From Anaerolineales bacterium UBA5797 (GTDB lineage: Bacteria > Chloroflexota > Anaerolineae > Anaerolineales > Villigracilaceae): 64,000 nucleotides of DNA. Position 1 is the first letter of the stretch; every line of letters begins with the position of its first letter. A program made the translations under genes and the position numbers. The notes beneath the pieces are model-generated. The model saw only the letters and a program-made list of their open reading frames with translations. It was not told the origin of the DNA and ran no database searches. Positions 26,100-34,349 of this stretch are shown here, piece after piece. The stretch is from NCBI GenBank assembly GCA_002418205.1, contig DIDP01000088.1, forward strand, positions 1 through 64,000. Direction: 5' to 3'.

Positions 26100-27523
26100 T
26101 GTTCAAAACCTTGAGGGCGCGTTTTCTGATCAGCCACATCCTGCCATTGTTGATCGTCATTCCCCTGGCGGGGATCGCGACCACGTATCTGTTCGAGCAA
26201 CGGATCCTTTTCCCTTCGCTCCTGTCCGAACTCAAGGGGACTGCATCCGTGCTGGGACGCCTGGCTGCCCATGAACAGGAGATCTGGAACGACCCCGGAT
26301 ATGCAGAACGCCTGCTGATGCAGGGCTCCTTCCGTGAGAGCGGACGGTTGATGCTGTTGGACAGGAACGGCATCCTGCTCGCTTCCAGCGAACCATCCGA
26401 TACTGACCGCATTGGTGAACAGATCGATCTCCCGGGCGTGGAGGCAGCCCGTCAGGGGCAGGTCGTTACACAGTTCAGTTACAGCACATTCCTGAAAGAT
26501 GACATTGCTGATGCGCTGGCGCCGGTCATCGGCAGCGATGGGCAGATCCTGGGTTTCATCCGTCTTTCCTACCATCGTTTTTCCCTGGCCGACCAGATCT
26601 ATCAGATGCGGTATATCCTGACCGTCATTCTTACGGTGGGATTGTTACTGGGTGCGGTGATCGGGGCAGCTTTGGCGATCAACGTCAGCAGGCCTGTGGA
26701 GCAGGCGACTCATACGGTCTATAAACTTGCCAATGGGGAGGGGGATGAGATCCTGCCGGAAACAGGCGCGGAGGAAATGCGCCGCCTGGCACATTCGGTC
26801 AACGCCCTGATGGAGCGTTTGCGAAATTTGGAAACCGCCCGCAAGCGCCTGCTCTCGAACCTTGTGCATGAGATCGGTCGTCCGCTTGGCGCATTGCGGA
26901 TGGGCATTGAGGCGTTGTCCCATGGCGCAAACCGGGACGAGAAGTTTTATGAGGAACTGCTGGCCGGCATGGATCAGGAAACTGTCCGGCTGCAAAGATT
27001 GCTGGAGGACCTGTCCCATTTGCATGAACAGACCTTGGGCGTGCTGGAACTCGATCAACGCCCGGTGGACCTGCTCAAATGGCTGCCGGAAACGCTCAGC
27101 CCGTGGCAGCAGCTTGCCTTACAAAAACGCCTGCACTGGGAGTTGCAACTTCCCAAATCCCTGCCGATGATCCAGGCTGACCCGCTGCGTCTGGGACAGG
27201 TGGTCGGCAACCTCGTCAGCAATGCGATCAAGTTTACGCCTGGCGGTGGAAGGATAAACATCGAGGCAGGCAGCGATCAGAAGGAAGTCTGGCTGCAAAT
27301 TAAAGACAACGGTCCAGGGATTCCGCAGGAGGAGCAGAAAAACCTGTTTGCGCCCTTTGTGCGAGGCAAACAGGGGCGAAGGTTCCCGCAAGGCATGGGG
27401 TTGGGACTCAGCATCGCCCGTGAACTGGTTGAGGCGCACGGAGGCAGGCTTGAGCTTGAGAGCGAAGCGGGTTGGGGGTCCAGGTTCACGATCCGATTGC
27501 CCATAAAACAAAACGTCAGGTAA
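26099..27523 (+). CDS. membrane sensor histidine kinase
   Basis: 474 residues. Two transmembrane helices (about 12-32 and 172-194) enclose an extracytoplasmic sensor of about 140 residues. HAMP linker about 195-247, then an unusual H-box with phospho-acceptor His257 in LVHEIGRPLGALR, where most kinases have SHELRTPL. The ATPase domain has the N-box NLVSNAIKFTPGGG, G1 DNGPGIP and G2 GMGLGLSIAREL. It is translationally coupled to the response regulator and ends at an intrinsic terminator. The signal is unknown. Confidence 0.93.
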   Translation: MFKTLRARFLISHILPLLIVIPLAGIATTYLFEQRILFPSLLSELKGTASVLGRLAAHEQEIWNDPGYAERLLMQGSFRESGRLMLLDRNGILLASSEPSDTDRIGEQIDLPGVEAARQGQVVTQFSYSTFLKDDIADALAPVIGSDGQILGFIRLSYHRFSLADQIYQMRYILTVILTVGLLLGAVIGAALAINVSRPVEQATHTVYKLANGEGDEILPETGAEEMRRLAHSVNALMERLRNLETARKRLLSNLVHEIGRPLGALRMGIEALSHGANRDEKFYEELLAGMDQETVRLQRLLEDLSHLHEQTLGVLELDQRPVDLLKWLPETLSPWQQLALQKRLHWELQLPKSLPMIQADPLRLGQVVGNLVSNAIKFTPGGGRINIEAGSDQKEVWLQIKDNGPGIPQEEQKNLFAPFVRGKQGRRFPQGMGLGLSIARELVEAHGGRLELESEAGWGSRFTIRLPIKQNVR

Positions 27524-27545
27524 ATGTCTTTATATCCAAATTGAC

Positions 27546-27573
27546 AGGACAGGCTTGGACCTGTCCTCTTTTT
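27546..27573 (+). terminator. intrinsic terminator after histidine kinase
   Basis: Perfect 8-bp stem AGGACAGG / CCTGTCCT with a 6-nt loop, followed by CTTTTTGC. It ends the CLC/two-component transcript. Confidence 0.85.
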
Positions 27574-27707
27574 GCTTAAGGTTCTCTTATGATTCTTTAT
27601 AGATTCCCGTAAAGACGCAGGTAAACATCGGATTTATCCTTATGACAGTAATTTGCACGATGGGAAGTTCACACCCAACATGGAACACATACAGCAAGGA
27701 GTAAAAG

Positions 27708-28244
27708 ATGACATCCTTAGATACAACCACTGAAATATCAACTCTGATCGCAGAGCTTGGCGATGAAAACGGCCTCACCCGTCAACGGGCACGCCTTAAC
27801 CTGGGTTATCGAGGGAACGAAAGCATCCCTGAATTATTGAAAGCGATCCATAGCCCAAACACCAACACCCGCCTGGGAGCCATCAAAGTGTTGGGCGAGT
27901 TACACGCCACCGAGGCCGCCCAGCCGTTGGTGCCCATGCTTATGGACGATGATCCAGATATCCGCTGGTCGACCATGGAAAGCCTGATCCGCGTTGGACG
28001 CGTATCGATGCGCCCGATCCTCGAAATGTTCATCAGAAACTTCGATTCATCGGTCATGCGCGAGGGCGTCCATCACATCCTGCACGTCTTCAAAGACCAA
28101 TACATTTTGAACGAATACGAGATCACCCTGTTCAAAGAACTCGACAAGCAAAGGCTCGCAGGTTTTCAGATGGGATGGAACAGCGAAGCCGCATGGGCGG
28201 CCGAAAAAGCGCTCGAGGTCCTCGATAAAATGCAGAACGAGTAA
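27708..28244 (+). CDS. HEAT-repeat protein
   Basis: 178 residues. Two to three HEAT/PBS-lyase-like repeats occupy the first 110 residues (RARLNLGYRGNESIPELLKA, TRLGAIKVLGELHATEAAQP, IRWSTMESLIRVGRVSMRPI). A helical tail follows. Such repeats form a superhelical binding surface; no enzyme motif is present. GCAAGGAGTAAAAG precedes the start. It lies five bases before ftsH and is surely co-transcribed with it, so it could serve as an adaptor or regulator of the protease, though that is only suggested by position. Confidence 0.8.
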   Translation: MTSLDTTTEISTLIAELGDENGLTRQRARLNLGYRGNESIPELLKAIHSPNTNTRLGAIKVLGELHATEAAQPLVPMLMDDDPDIRWSTMESLIRVGRVSMRPILEMFIRNFDSSVMREGVHHILHVFKDQYILNEYEITLFKELDKQRLAGFQMGWNSEAAWAAEKALEVLDKMQNE

Positions 28245-28249
28245 ATAAA

Positions 28250-30193
28250 ATGAACGCATCCGGTCCCAACCCAAACTCCAAACCACCAACACCCCGTCCA
28301 ACCATTCCATTATTCTGGTGGATCATCCTCATCGTTCTCTTCATCTGGAACATCTGGACGCTCAAACCGCAGGTCCAACAGACCATCGCCATTCCTTATA
28401 CGACCTTCATACAACAGATCAAAAATGGAAATGTGACAGAGGTGCAAATCAACGGCACACAGATCGATGGGACCTTTCAAAAAGGACTCCCAGCCGCCGA
28501 CCTGGTTCCGCCTGACCAACTTGCCACGTCTCCTGCCGCCACGCAGCCTGTCCCCACCTCCCAGGCACCCGCCACCCCGACGCTTTACACATCCTTCACC
28601 ACCACCTTCCCCGAAGCGGTCGGCGACCCCAACCTCGTGTCGCTGCTGGAGGCAAACAACGTCACGCTCAACGCGCAGGCGCCCTCGAACCCATTTCTCG
28701 TCAACTTGCTTATCAATGCCCTGCCATTCATCCTATTTATCGGCTTGATGATCTGGATGGGGAGGCAGTCCATGAAATCCCAAAGCGGCATCCTCAACTT
28801 TGGGCAGAGCAAGGCGCGCCAGTATAACGAGGAACGCCCGCAGGTCACATTCATGGATGTGGCAGGCGCGGAGGAAGCCAAGGAGGAACTCAGCGAAGTT
28901 GTGGAGTTCCTGCGCAATCCGCAAAAATATCACGACATTGGCGCGCGGATCCCGCGCGGCGTGCTGCTGGTCGGGCCTCCCGGAACGGGAAAGACTTTGC
29001 TCGCCCGGGCGGTTGCCGGTGAAGCAAAAGTCCCCTTCTATACGATCAGCGCCTCTGAGTTCGTGGAAATGTTCGTGGGCGTGGGAGCCAGCCGGGTGCG
29101 CAATCTCTTCGAACATGCCAAAGCCACCTCACCGTCCATCGTCTTCATCGATGAGTTGGATGCTGTCGGTCGTCGGCGCGGTGCCGGGCTGGGTGCGGTC
29201 AACGACGAACGCGAGCAGACCCTCAACCAATTGCTGGTCGAAATGGACGGATTCGATGATCGCAACGAAGTCATCATCATTGCAGCCACCAACCGTCCCG
29301 ATGTGCTCGACCCGGCTCTTCTGCGCCCCGGTCGTTTCGACCGTGAGATCACGGTCGGCCTGCCCGATCGCAAAGGACGCGAGGGCATCCTGAAAATTCA
29401 CAGCCGCTCCCTGCGTCTGGCGCCGAATGTCGATCTTCTATTGATGGCGCGTTCCACCACCGGCTTCAGCGGCGCTGACCTGGCGAACCTATGTAATGAA
29501 GCGGCCCTGATCGCAGCACGTGAGGGACATGAACAGGTCGGCATGAACGATTTTGAAGAAGCCTTGGACCGCATCCTCCTTGGCGCGGCGCGCTCCACCC
29601 TCCTCAACGATCACGACCGCAAGGTGGTTGCCTATCACGAGGCCGGGCATGCGGTGGCTGCGTGGCTGCTGCCCAACGCCGACCCGGTCCATAAAGTGAC
29701 CATCATCCCGCGTGGGCGCGCCCTGGGCGTTACCGAACAGTTGCCGGGCGAAGACCAGGTGAACTACAGCCGTGAGTATCTGCTGGCGCGCATTGCCGTC
29801 ATGCTGGGCGGACGCGTTGCCGAGGAGCTTGCCATCGGTGATATTACGACCGGCGCAGAAAACGACCTGACCGAGGCCACCCGCCTGGCAAGACGCATGA
29901 TCACGCGCTGGGGGATGGGCGACCTGGGACTGATGACGATCTCGTCCGATGAAGAGCAGCCATTTCTAGGATATGAAATATCACAGGGACGAAACTACAG
30001 CGAAGAGACCAGCGCACAGATCGACCGCGATATCCAAAAGCTACTCAATGAACGGCATGAACAGGTCAGAGGGTTATTGACCCATGCCCGCAACAAACTG
30101 GATCAACTGGTGGATGTTCTGCTGCGCGAAGAAACCGTCACCCAGGATGAACTGACCAGTATTCTTGGGAGCCGTATCCTTGAACCGTCCTAG
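28250..30193 (+). CDS. ftsH: ATP-dependent zinc metalloprotease FtsH
   Basis: Membrane-bound AAA protease that degrades unstable membrane and cytoplasmic proteins. 647 residues. Two transmembrane helices (about 20-37 and 149-170) enclose a periplasmic-side segment unusually rich in Pro/Thr/Ala. AAA module with Walker A GPPGTGKT (242-249), Walker B IVFIDELDAVG and the second region of homology TNRPDVLDPALLRPGRFD. The zinc site HEAGH is at 463-467. Length and order are standard. The start lies just after the HEAT-repeat gene. Confidence 0.96.
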   Translation: MNASGPNPNSKPPTPRPTIPLFWWIILIVLFIWNIWTLKPQVQQTIAIPYTTFIQQIKNGNVTEVQINGTQIDGTFQKGLPAADLVPPDQLATSPAATQPVPTSQAPATPTLYTSFTTTFPEAVGDPNLVSLLEANNVTLNAQAPSNPFLVNLLINALPFILFIGLMIWMGRQSMKSQSGILNFGQSKARQYNEERPQVTFMDVAGAEEAKEELSEVVEFLRNPQKYHDIGARIPRGVLLVGPPGTGKTLLARAVAGEAKVPFYTISASEFVEMFVGVGASRVRNLFEHAKATSPSIVFIDELDAVGRRRGAGLGAVNDEREQTLNQLLVEMDGFDDRNEVIIIAATNRPDVLDPALLRPGRFDREITVGLPDRKGREGILKIHSRSLRLAPNVDLLLMARSTTGFSGADLANLCNEAALIAAREGHEQVGMNDFEEALDRILLGAARSTLLNDHDRKVVAYHEAGHAVAAWLLPNADPVHKVTIIPRGRALGVTEQLPGEDQVNYSREYLLARIAVMLGGRVAEELAIGDITTGAENDLTEATRLARRMITRWGMGDLGLMTISSDEEQPFLGYEISQGRNYSEETSAQIDRDIQKLLNERHEQVRGLLTHARNKLDQLVDVLLREETVTQDELTSILGSRILEPS

Positions 30194-30239
30194 TGGTGCA
30201 GGGTAAAACAAGCTCCCATGCCACCGCTGCACTGCCATG

Positions 30240-30245
30240 TATAAT
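30240..30245 (+). promoter_or_regulatory. -10 box for leaderless HAD-gene transcript
   Basis: A perfect TATAAT ends eight bases before the ATG at 30254, so the message would carry almost no leader. No Shine-Dalgarno is seen. This is the same arrangement as at the DUF58 gene. Confidence 0.45.
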
Positions 30246-30253
30246 GAAGCAAT

Positions 30254-30886
30254 ATGCGCCTGTTGATCTTCGACTACGATGGAGTGCTCGCCGATACTCT
30301 TGCGGATATGCTCAGGTTCGCACAGGCGACCTGTGACGAAATGGGGGTTAGCCACACCGTGCTCGCGTCGGACCTGCGCGATCTGGAGGTCATGTCCTTC
30401 ACGACCTTTGGGCGGGCGTGCGGCGTGCCGGAGGAACGGGCAGAGGAATTCAGCCGCCGATGCACCCGAAAGTTTGCTGAAAAGGTGACGCCTCCCGCCA
30501 TTTTCGAAGGGCTGTCAGATGTCATCTGGCAGCTGGCGAAGAGGAATATCCTGCTCATCGTAAGCGGGAACACCACAGCAAATGTGAATGCCTTCCTTCT
30601 TCATCATGGACTGCTGGACTGTTTTCGATCGGTGTATGGGGTGGATCTGCCTGGCACAAAAGCCGGGAAAATCCAGATGGCGCAAACGAGGTTCGGAACA
30701 GACAGCGGACCGGTCTATTTTGTGGGGGATTCGTTGAGCGACCTGCGCGCAGCGCGGGAAGCTGGCGTGAGAAGCATCGCGGTCAGTTGGGGGCATCAAA
30801 GCCTGGAGATGCTGGACAGCGGCAGACCCGCTGCCATTGTCCATTCGCCGGACGAGCTTTATGCCATTCTTGAGGCAGGCGGTTGA
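30254..30886 (+). CDS. HAD-superfamily phosphatase (phosphoglycolate-phosphatase-like)
   Basis: 210 residues. The HAD motifs are complete: motif I DYDGVLADT with the nucleophilic Asp, motif II LLIVSGNTTANV, motif III Lys in KAGKIQMA and motif IV VYFVGDSLSDLRAA. A helical cap lies between motifs I and II. Closest layout: phosphoglycolate phosphatase or beta-phosphoglucomutase-like enzymes; the substrate cannot be told from sequence. It is preceded by a TATAAT box positioned for a leaderless transcript and follows ftsH by 60 bases. Confidence 0.85.
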   Translation: MRLLIFDYDGVLADTLADMLRFAQATCDEMGVSHTVLASDLRDLEVMSFTTFGRACGVPEERAEEFSRRCTRKFAEKVTPPAIFEGLSDVIWQLAKRNILLIVSGNTTANVNAFLLHHGLLDCFRSVYGVDLPGTKAGKIQMAQTRFGTDSGPVYFVGDSLSDLRAAREAGVRSIAVSWGHQSLEMLDSGRPAAIVHSPDELYAILEAGG

Positions 30887-30939
30887 GGAACAGAATACCG
30901 ATACTGATGAGGGGATGACCCTTGCAGTCCCTGAAAGTC

Positions 30940-31242
30940 TCACCTATTGATGGACAGTCCATGCCCGCCGACCGGGACGGTTTCAAAGCGCTCGCCGAAC
31001 CCGGCGATGAACGGTCTGCCGCGCGCAATGGCTTGCTGAACGACGGGCAGCGACAACGAATCGCGATGACTTTCCCGGCCCTCCCAAACCTCCGTGACCC
31101 AGATCGCATCCGCATCGGCAGGGTCATGCGCCACGATATAACTCAGGCAGCCCGGCATGTCGGCGGCGCCCTCCAGCAGGATGGCACTCAACGTGTCGCG
31201 CTCCCCGGGTATCGCTTTTATCTTTCCGATCAATCCATACAT
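30940..31242 (-). CDS. antibiotic biosynthesis monooxygenase (ABM) domain protein
   Basis: A 100-residue ferredoxin-like-fold dimer protein. It opens with YGLIGKIKAIPGERDTLSAI, followed by PGCLSYIVAHDPADADAIWV and TEVWEGRESHRDSL, the pattern of the ABM/YgiN family. Members include quinol monooxygenases and heme-degrading enzymes, but many have no tested activity. AAGGAG lies 13 nt before the ATG. It reads away from the radical-SAM gene's 3' end on the same strand and may be its distal partner. Confidence 0.85.
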   Translation of the reverse strand: MYGLIGKIKAIPGERDTLSAILLEGAADMPGCLSYIVAHDPADADAIWVTEVWEGRESHRDSLSLPVVQQAIARGRPFIAGFGERFETVPVGGHGLSINR

Positions 31243-31273
31243 GTTTGTTATCCAACTCCTTGATCATGAAATG

Positions 31274-32467
31274 TCAGTACATCGCCAACTGAGACGCCGG
31301 GCGTTTGCCGTCCAGTAAAAGGAACGGGGCGGCGCGCCTGACGATGATACCCAGTTTGCGCAGGGAGGTCAGGTCGCGCAGTTTTCCCGTCCTGCGGGCA
31401 GACAGGATCGCCTCGGCTCCCCTCAAACCGATACCGGGTACGCGCAGCAATTCGCGTTTCTCCGCCCGGTTGATCTCCAGCGGACGTTCGACCAGGTTCA
31501 TTTGTGCCCACGCCAGTTTCGGGTCGGTGGGAAGCGGGAGGTTGCCGTCCGGGGTGAAGGGCATCTCTTCGAGGTCGAACCCATAATCTCGCAGCAGGAA
31601 CGATGCTTGATACAACCGATGCTCGCGCAGCGGGTCCACCGCGGCTTTATTCTCCAATGGCGTATCGTGAATAGGATGGAATGCCGAGAAATAGGCGCGC
31701 TTGAGCCGCACGTTTTTCATCAGCCAGGAAGTGGTGGTCAACAATTCCAGGTCGCTCTCATCCGCGCCGCCCGCCACGAATTGCGTGACCGTGGAGGGAT
31801 ATTTGCCGTTCCAGAATTTGTACGCAGGTTGCGAGCGGCGGATCTCCTCCACCCAGCGCAAGGGACGCAGAAGTTCCTCCATGAATACCTTGTGCGGGGC
31901 AAGCTTTGCGAGCCGTTCGGTGTTGGGCGCTTCGAGATTGACCGAGACGCGGTCGGCGAGTTGCATGGCGCGCTCCACCTGTCCGCGTTCGGCGCCGGGC
32001 ATGATCTTGAGGTGCATGTACCCGCGGTACCCAAACCTCTTGCGCAGGATCTCGGCGGTATCGAGGATCCTGTTCTGGGTGTTCGCCCCGCCCGCGGCGA
32101 TGCCGGAACTGAGGAAGATGCCCTCGGCAGCTTTGGCTTGATGCAGTTTCATGAACAACCCGGCAAACTCCTCCGGCTTGAACGTGGCGCGGCGGAAATC
32201 GCGCCCCGCCCGGAACGGACAGTAATAACAATCCCGTTCACAGGCGGACGAAAGCAGTGTCTTCAACAACAGGATCTGTTTCCCGTTGGGGAGCTGGGCA
32301 GGGTGGACGAACGCAGACCTTGACTCCTTGGGAGTGAAACAAACAGGTTCGTTGGTAGTTGAGTAGCCCGGGGCGACAGCCGAGGGCGTATCGAAACCAC
32401 GCGTCTCCTCGGCGTGTTCCAACTCCATCTGACTCGAAAGCATCCTGAGCGTGCCAATGGCGTCCAT
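31274..32467 (-). CDS. radical SAM protein with C-terminal helix-hairpin-helix (putative DNA modification/repair)
   Basis: 397 residues. The [4Fe-4S]/SAM motif CERDCYYC is near residue 80, and the barrel continues with SSGIAAGG and SVNLEAPN. The C-terminus has a helix-hairpin-helix (LLRVPGIGLRGAEAIL), a DNA-contacting motif. This combination marks a family annotated as putative DNA modification/repair radical SAM proteins; the reaction is unknown. In other bacteria it often has a partner gene of the DUF4130/SAM-partner type, which is absent here. Residues about 25-40 (FDTPSAVAPGYSTTN) are encoded by a palindromic intergenic-type repeat inserted in frame. Confidence 0.88.
   Translation of the reverse strand: MDAIGTLRMLSSQMELEHAEETRGFDTPSAVAPGYSTTNEPVCFTPKESRSAFVHPAQLPNGKQILLLKTLLSSACERDCYYCPFRAGRDFRRATFKPEEFAGLFMKLHQAKAAEGIFLSSGIAAGGANTQNRILDTAEILRKRFGYRGYMHLKIMPGAERGQVERAMQLADRVSVNLEAPNTERLAKLAPHKVFMEELLRPLRWVEEIRRSQPAYKFWNGKYPSTVTQFVAGGADESDLELLTTTSWLMKNVRLKRAYFSAFHPIHDTPLENKAAVDPLREHRLYQASFLLRDYGFDLEEMPFTPDGNLPLPTDPKLAWAQMNLVERPLEINRAEKRELLRVPGIGLRGAEAILSARRTGKLRDLTSLRKLGIIVRRAAPFLLLDGKRPASQLAMY
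32354..32400. repeat. GGTTGAGTAG...TATCGAAACCAC palindrome inside the radical-SAM gene
   Basis: Ends GGTAGTTGAGTAGCCCG and CGAGGGCGTATCGAAACCAC match the intergenic copies at 63427-63470 and 63506-63555 and the coding copy at 60976-61009. The repeat keeps the reading frame open. Confidence 0.7.
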
Positions 32468-32660
32468 GCCTTGATTATAGAACAGATATTCTAAAACAGC
32501 AAGCCGGGCTTGGGCGCGGATTTCACGGGTCGGGCGGAAAATTTCCGTGAAACTATGGAGACCTGCGTGTATAGAAAGAAGGGATTTATCGGGCGATCAT
32601 GGGGAAGCTGTGCTCAAAATCCGCCCATCCAACCAACACAATTTGCACACACTTTTTTCA

Positions 32661-32688
32661 TTGAACTGTTAATCTGTTTTTTTATACT
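32661..32688 (+). promoter_or_regulatory. sigma70-type promoter for the flavin/redox operon
   Basis: TTGAAC (32661-32666), 16-nt spacer, TATACT (32683-32688), 24 bases before the start of the coiled-coil protein gene. Confidence 0.55.
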
Positions 32689-32712
32689 CATCCCATTGAT
32701 AAAGGAGCAATT

Positions 32713-33102
32713 ATGAAAAAACAATTTATGGCAATCCTTGTCGCCCTGCTGATCACCGCCTGCGTCGGTGCATCCATCTTTGCGATCGGTGGGGCGGCGC
32801 TGCTCAACAGGAACGGGGCACCCGTCATTGATTCGCCCTCGCAAGCCACGGTGATCTCCGATTCGAATTTGTCGCAACAGGATCAGGTGGCGCAACTCCA
32901 GGACCTGGTTTCGCAATATCAGGACCGCGAGCAACAGTATCAGCAGCGCGAACAGCAATTGCAGGCGCAGCTTTCACAGGCGAACGCGCAGATCCAGCAG
33001 AACCAGCAACTGCTCCAGCAGGTGCAGATGTTGCTGGCAGCCCTGCAGCAGCGCGGCGTGATCAGCATCACCGGCGACGGACGAATTCTCATCAACCAAT
33101 AG
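32713..33102 (+). CDS. membrane-anchored coiled-coil protein with possible flavinylation motif
   Basis: 129 residues. A hydrophobic N-terminus (about 7-31) could be a membrane anchor or, with ITAC at 14-17, a lipobox. Residues 60-105 are a Gln-rich coiled coil (QYQDREQQYQQREQQLQ). Between them lies DSPSQATVIS (40-49). This matches the ApbE target consensus D-x-x-S-G-A-T-x-T-S except for Q in place of G and I in place of T. Because apbE follows two genes later, this protein is a candidate covalent FMN acceptor, but the G-to-Q change makes this uncertain. Ribosome site AAAGGAG; promoter at 32661. Confidence 0.7.
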   Translation: MKKQFMAILVALLITACVGASIFAIGGAALLNRNGAPVIDSPSQATVISDSNLSQQDQVAQLQDLVSQYQDREQQYQQREQQLQAQLSQANAQIQQNQQLLQQVQMLLAALQQRGVISITGDGRILINQ

Positions 33103-33117
33103 AGGCATCGAGGCAAA

Positions 33118-33387
33118 ATGAAAATATTGAAATTCGGTCTTCGTTTTTGGATCACGGTCGCAAGCGTGTTGAGTTTCATGAGCGGTTGGATCATGCTTGC
33201 CCATGCGCCCAAACCCGCCCAACTCCTTCAGCCGGCGGCAAATTCCGCGCCGCCCACATTGGAACCCCTGCCGCCATTGTCAGACTTCGAGATGAGCGAT
33301 GATGCATCGCAGAGCCCGTCCTTATTCAGCCTCCAGCCGAGTCAACGTTTTGGCAGCAGCCCATTCTTCAGGACAGGTGGATCATGA
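33118..33387 (+). CDS. small single-helix membrane protein, unknown
   Basis: 89 residues. One transmembrane helix (about 9-28, FWITVASVLSFMSGWIMLA) followed by a Pro/Ser-rich tail of low complexity. No known family was recognised. It starts 16 bases after the coiled-coil gene and its end overlaps the apbE start (ATGA), so it belongs to the same operon. It may be a small subunit of the membrane redox complex or help place ApbE at the membrane, since ApbE itself has no signal. Confidence 0.65.
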   Translation: MKILKFGLRFWITVASVLSFMSGWIMLAHAPKPAQLLQPAANSAPPTLEPLPPLSDFEMSDDASQSPSLFSLQPSQRFGSSPFFRTGGS

Positions 33388-34349
33388 TCCATTCCTTTGA
33401 ATTTCGCGCAATGAACACAGACATCCTGCTTGCCGCGGAGGGGGAGCGGGGCATCGAAGGGATGCAAGCCGCGCGGGTCTTCATCGACGAGTGCGAACAG
33501 CGCTTCAGCCGCTTCCTGCCCGCCAGCGAGATCACCGATCTCAACCGCTCGGCGGGCGAATGGCTTCCGGTTTCCGGCGATCTGATGGAGATGTTCCAAC
33601 TCGCCCTGATATTCCACAACGAGACAGGCGGACTCTTCGACCCGGCCATCCTGCCGGACCTGGAGCAGGCTGGATACGACCGCAGCATGGACGAGATCCG
33701 CGCATATGGAGCCATGCCGCAACCGCCCGCCTCAAAACGGACCTCGAGGCCTGCCTTCCGTGAAATCGACATCGCCCACGCTGACAACCGCATCCGCCTG
33801 CCGCGCGGCATGCAGATCGACCTCGGCGGCATCGCCAAAGGCTGGATCGTGGAAAAAGCCGCGCGCCTGCTCAACGCCTACGCCGCGGCTTGCGCCGTCA
33901 GCGCGGGCGGAGACATGTCGTTGATCGGGCGTCCCTCCGATGGCATGGATTGGGATGTGCTGCTCGAAGACCCGCGCGACCCGGAGCGGATGCTCTCCCA
34001 GCTGCATGTCGGCCCGGGAGGCGTGGCAAGCTCCTCGGTCATGAAGCGAACGTGGCGTCTGGGCGGAAAGGTCCGGCACCATTTGATCGATCCGCGCACC
34101 GGCGAGCCCGCACACACGGACTGGCTGAGCGTCTCCGTGATCGCGCCGGACGTGATCACCGCCGACGTGTATGCCAAGGCGATCCTGATCGGCGGGCAGG
34201 CGGAACTGCCGCACCTGCTGAACGCCCGGCCCGAATTGACCTATATCGCAGTGGACCGGAATGGAAGGTTATCCGGTTCGCCGCACTACAGGGATTACAT
34301 CCATGATTACGCAACAGAAACAAGTCTCCCCTTTGAATTCGCTTATTAG
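33384..34349 (+). CDS. apbE: FAD:protein FMN transferase (ApbE)
   Basis: Transfers FMN from FAD to a Thr/Ser of target proteins. 321 residues with family blocks: FRAMNTDILLAAEG at the start, FQLALIFHNETGGLFDPAI, IDLGGIAKGWIVEKAARLL (flavin-binding core) and the metal-binding C-terminal VITADVYAKAILIGG. There is no signal peptide or lipobox, unlike most ApbE proteins. The start overlaps the preceding stop codon. The gene after it encodes a ferric-reductase-like membrane protein, a common genomic neighbour of flavinylation systems. Confidence 0.93.
   Translation: MIHSFEFRAMNTDILLAAEGERGIEGMQAARVFIDECEQRFSRFLPASEITDLNRSAGEWLPVSGDLMEMFQLALIFHNETGGLFDPAILPDLEQAGYDRSMDEIRAYGAMPQPPASKRTSRPAFREIDIAHADNRIRLPRGMQIDLGGIAKGWIVEKAARLLNAYAAACAVSAGGDMSLIGRPSDGMDWDVLLEDPRDPERMLSQLHVGPGGVASSSVMKRTWRLGGKVRHHLIDPRTGEPAHTDWLSVSVIAPDVITADVYAKAILIGGQAELPHLLNARPELTYIAVDRNGRLSGSPHYRDYIHDYATETSLPFEFAY

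Noticed and set aside
31502..32323. 273-codon open frame antisense to the radical SAM gene
   Set aside because: The opposite frame has the Cys motif and HhH domain; this one has no ribosome site or domain.
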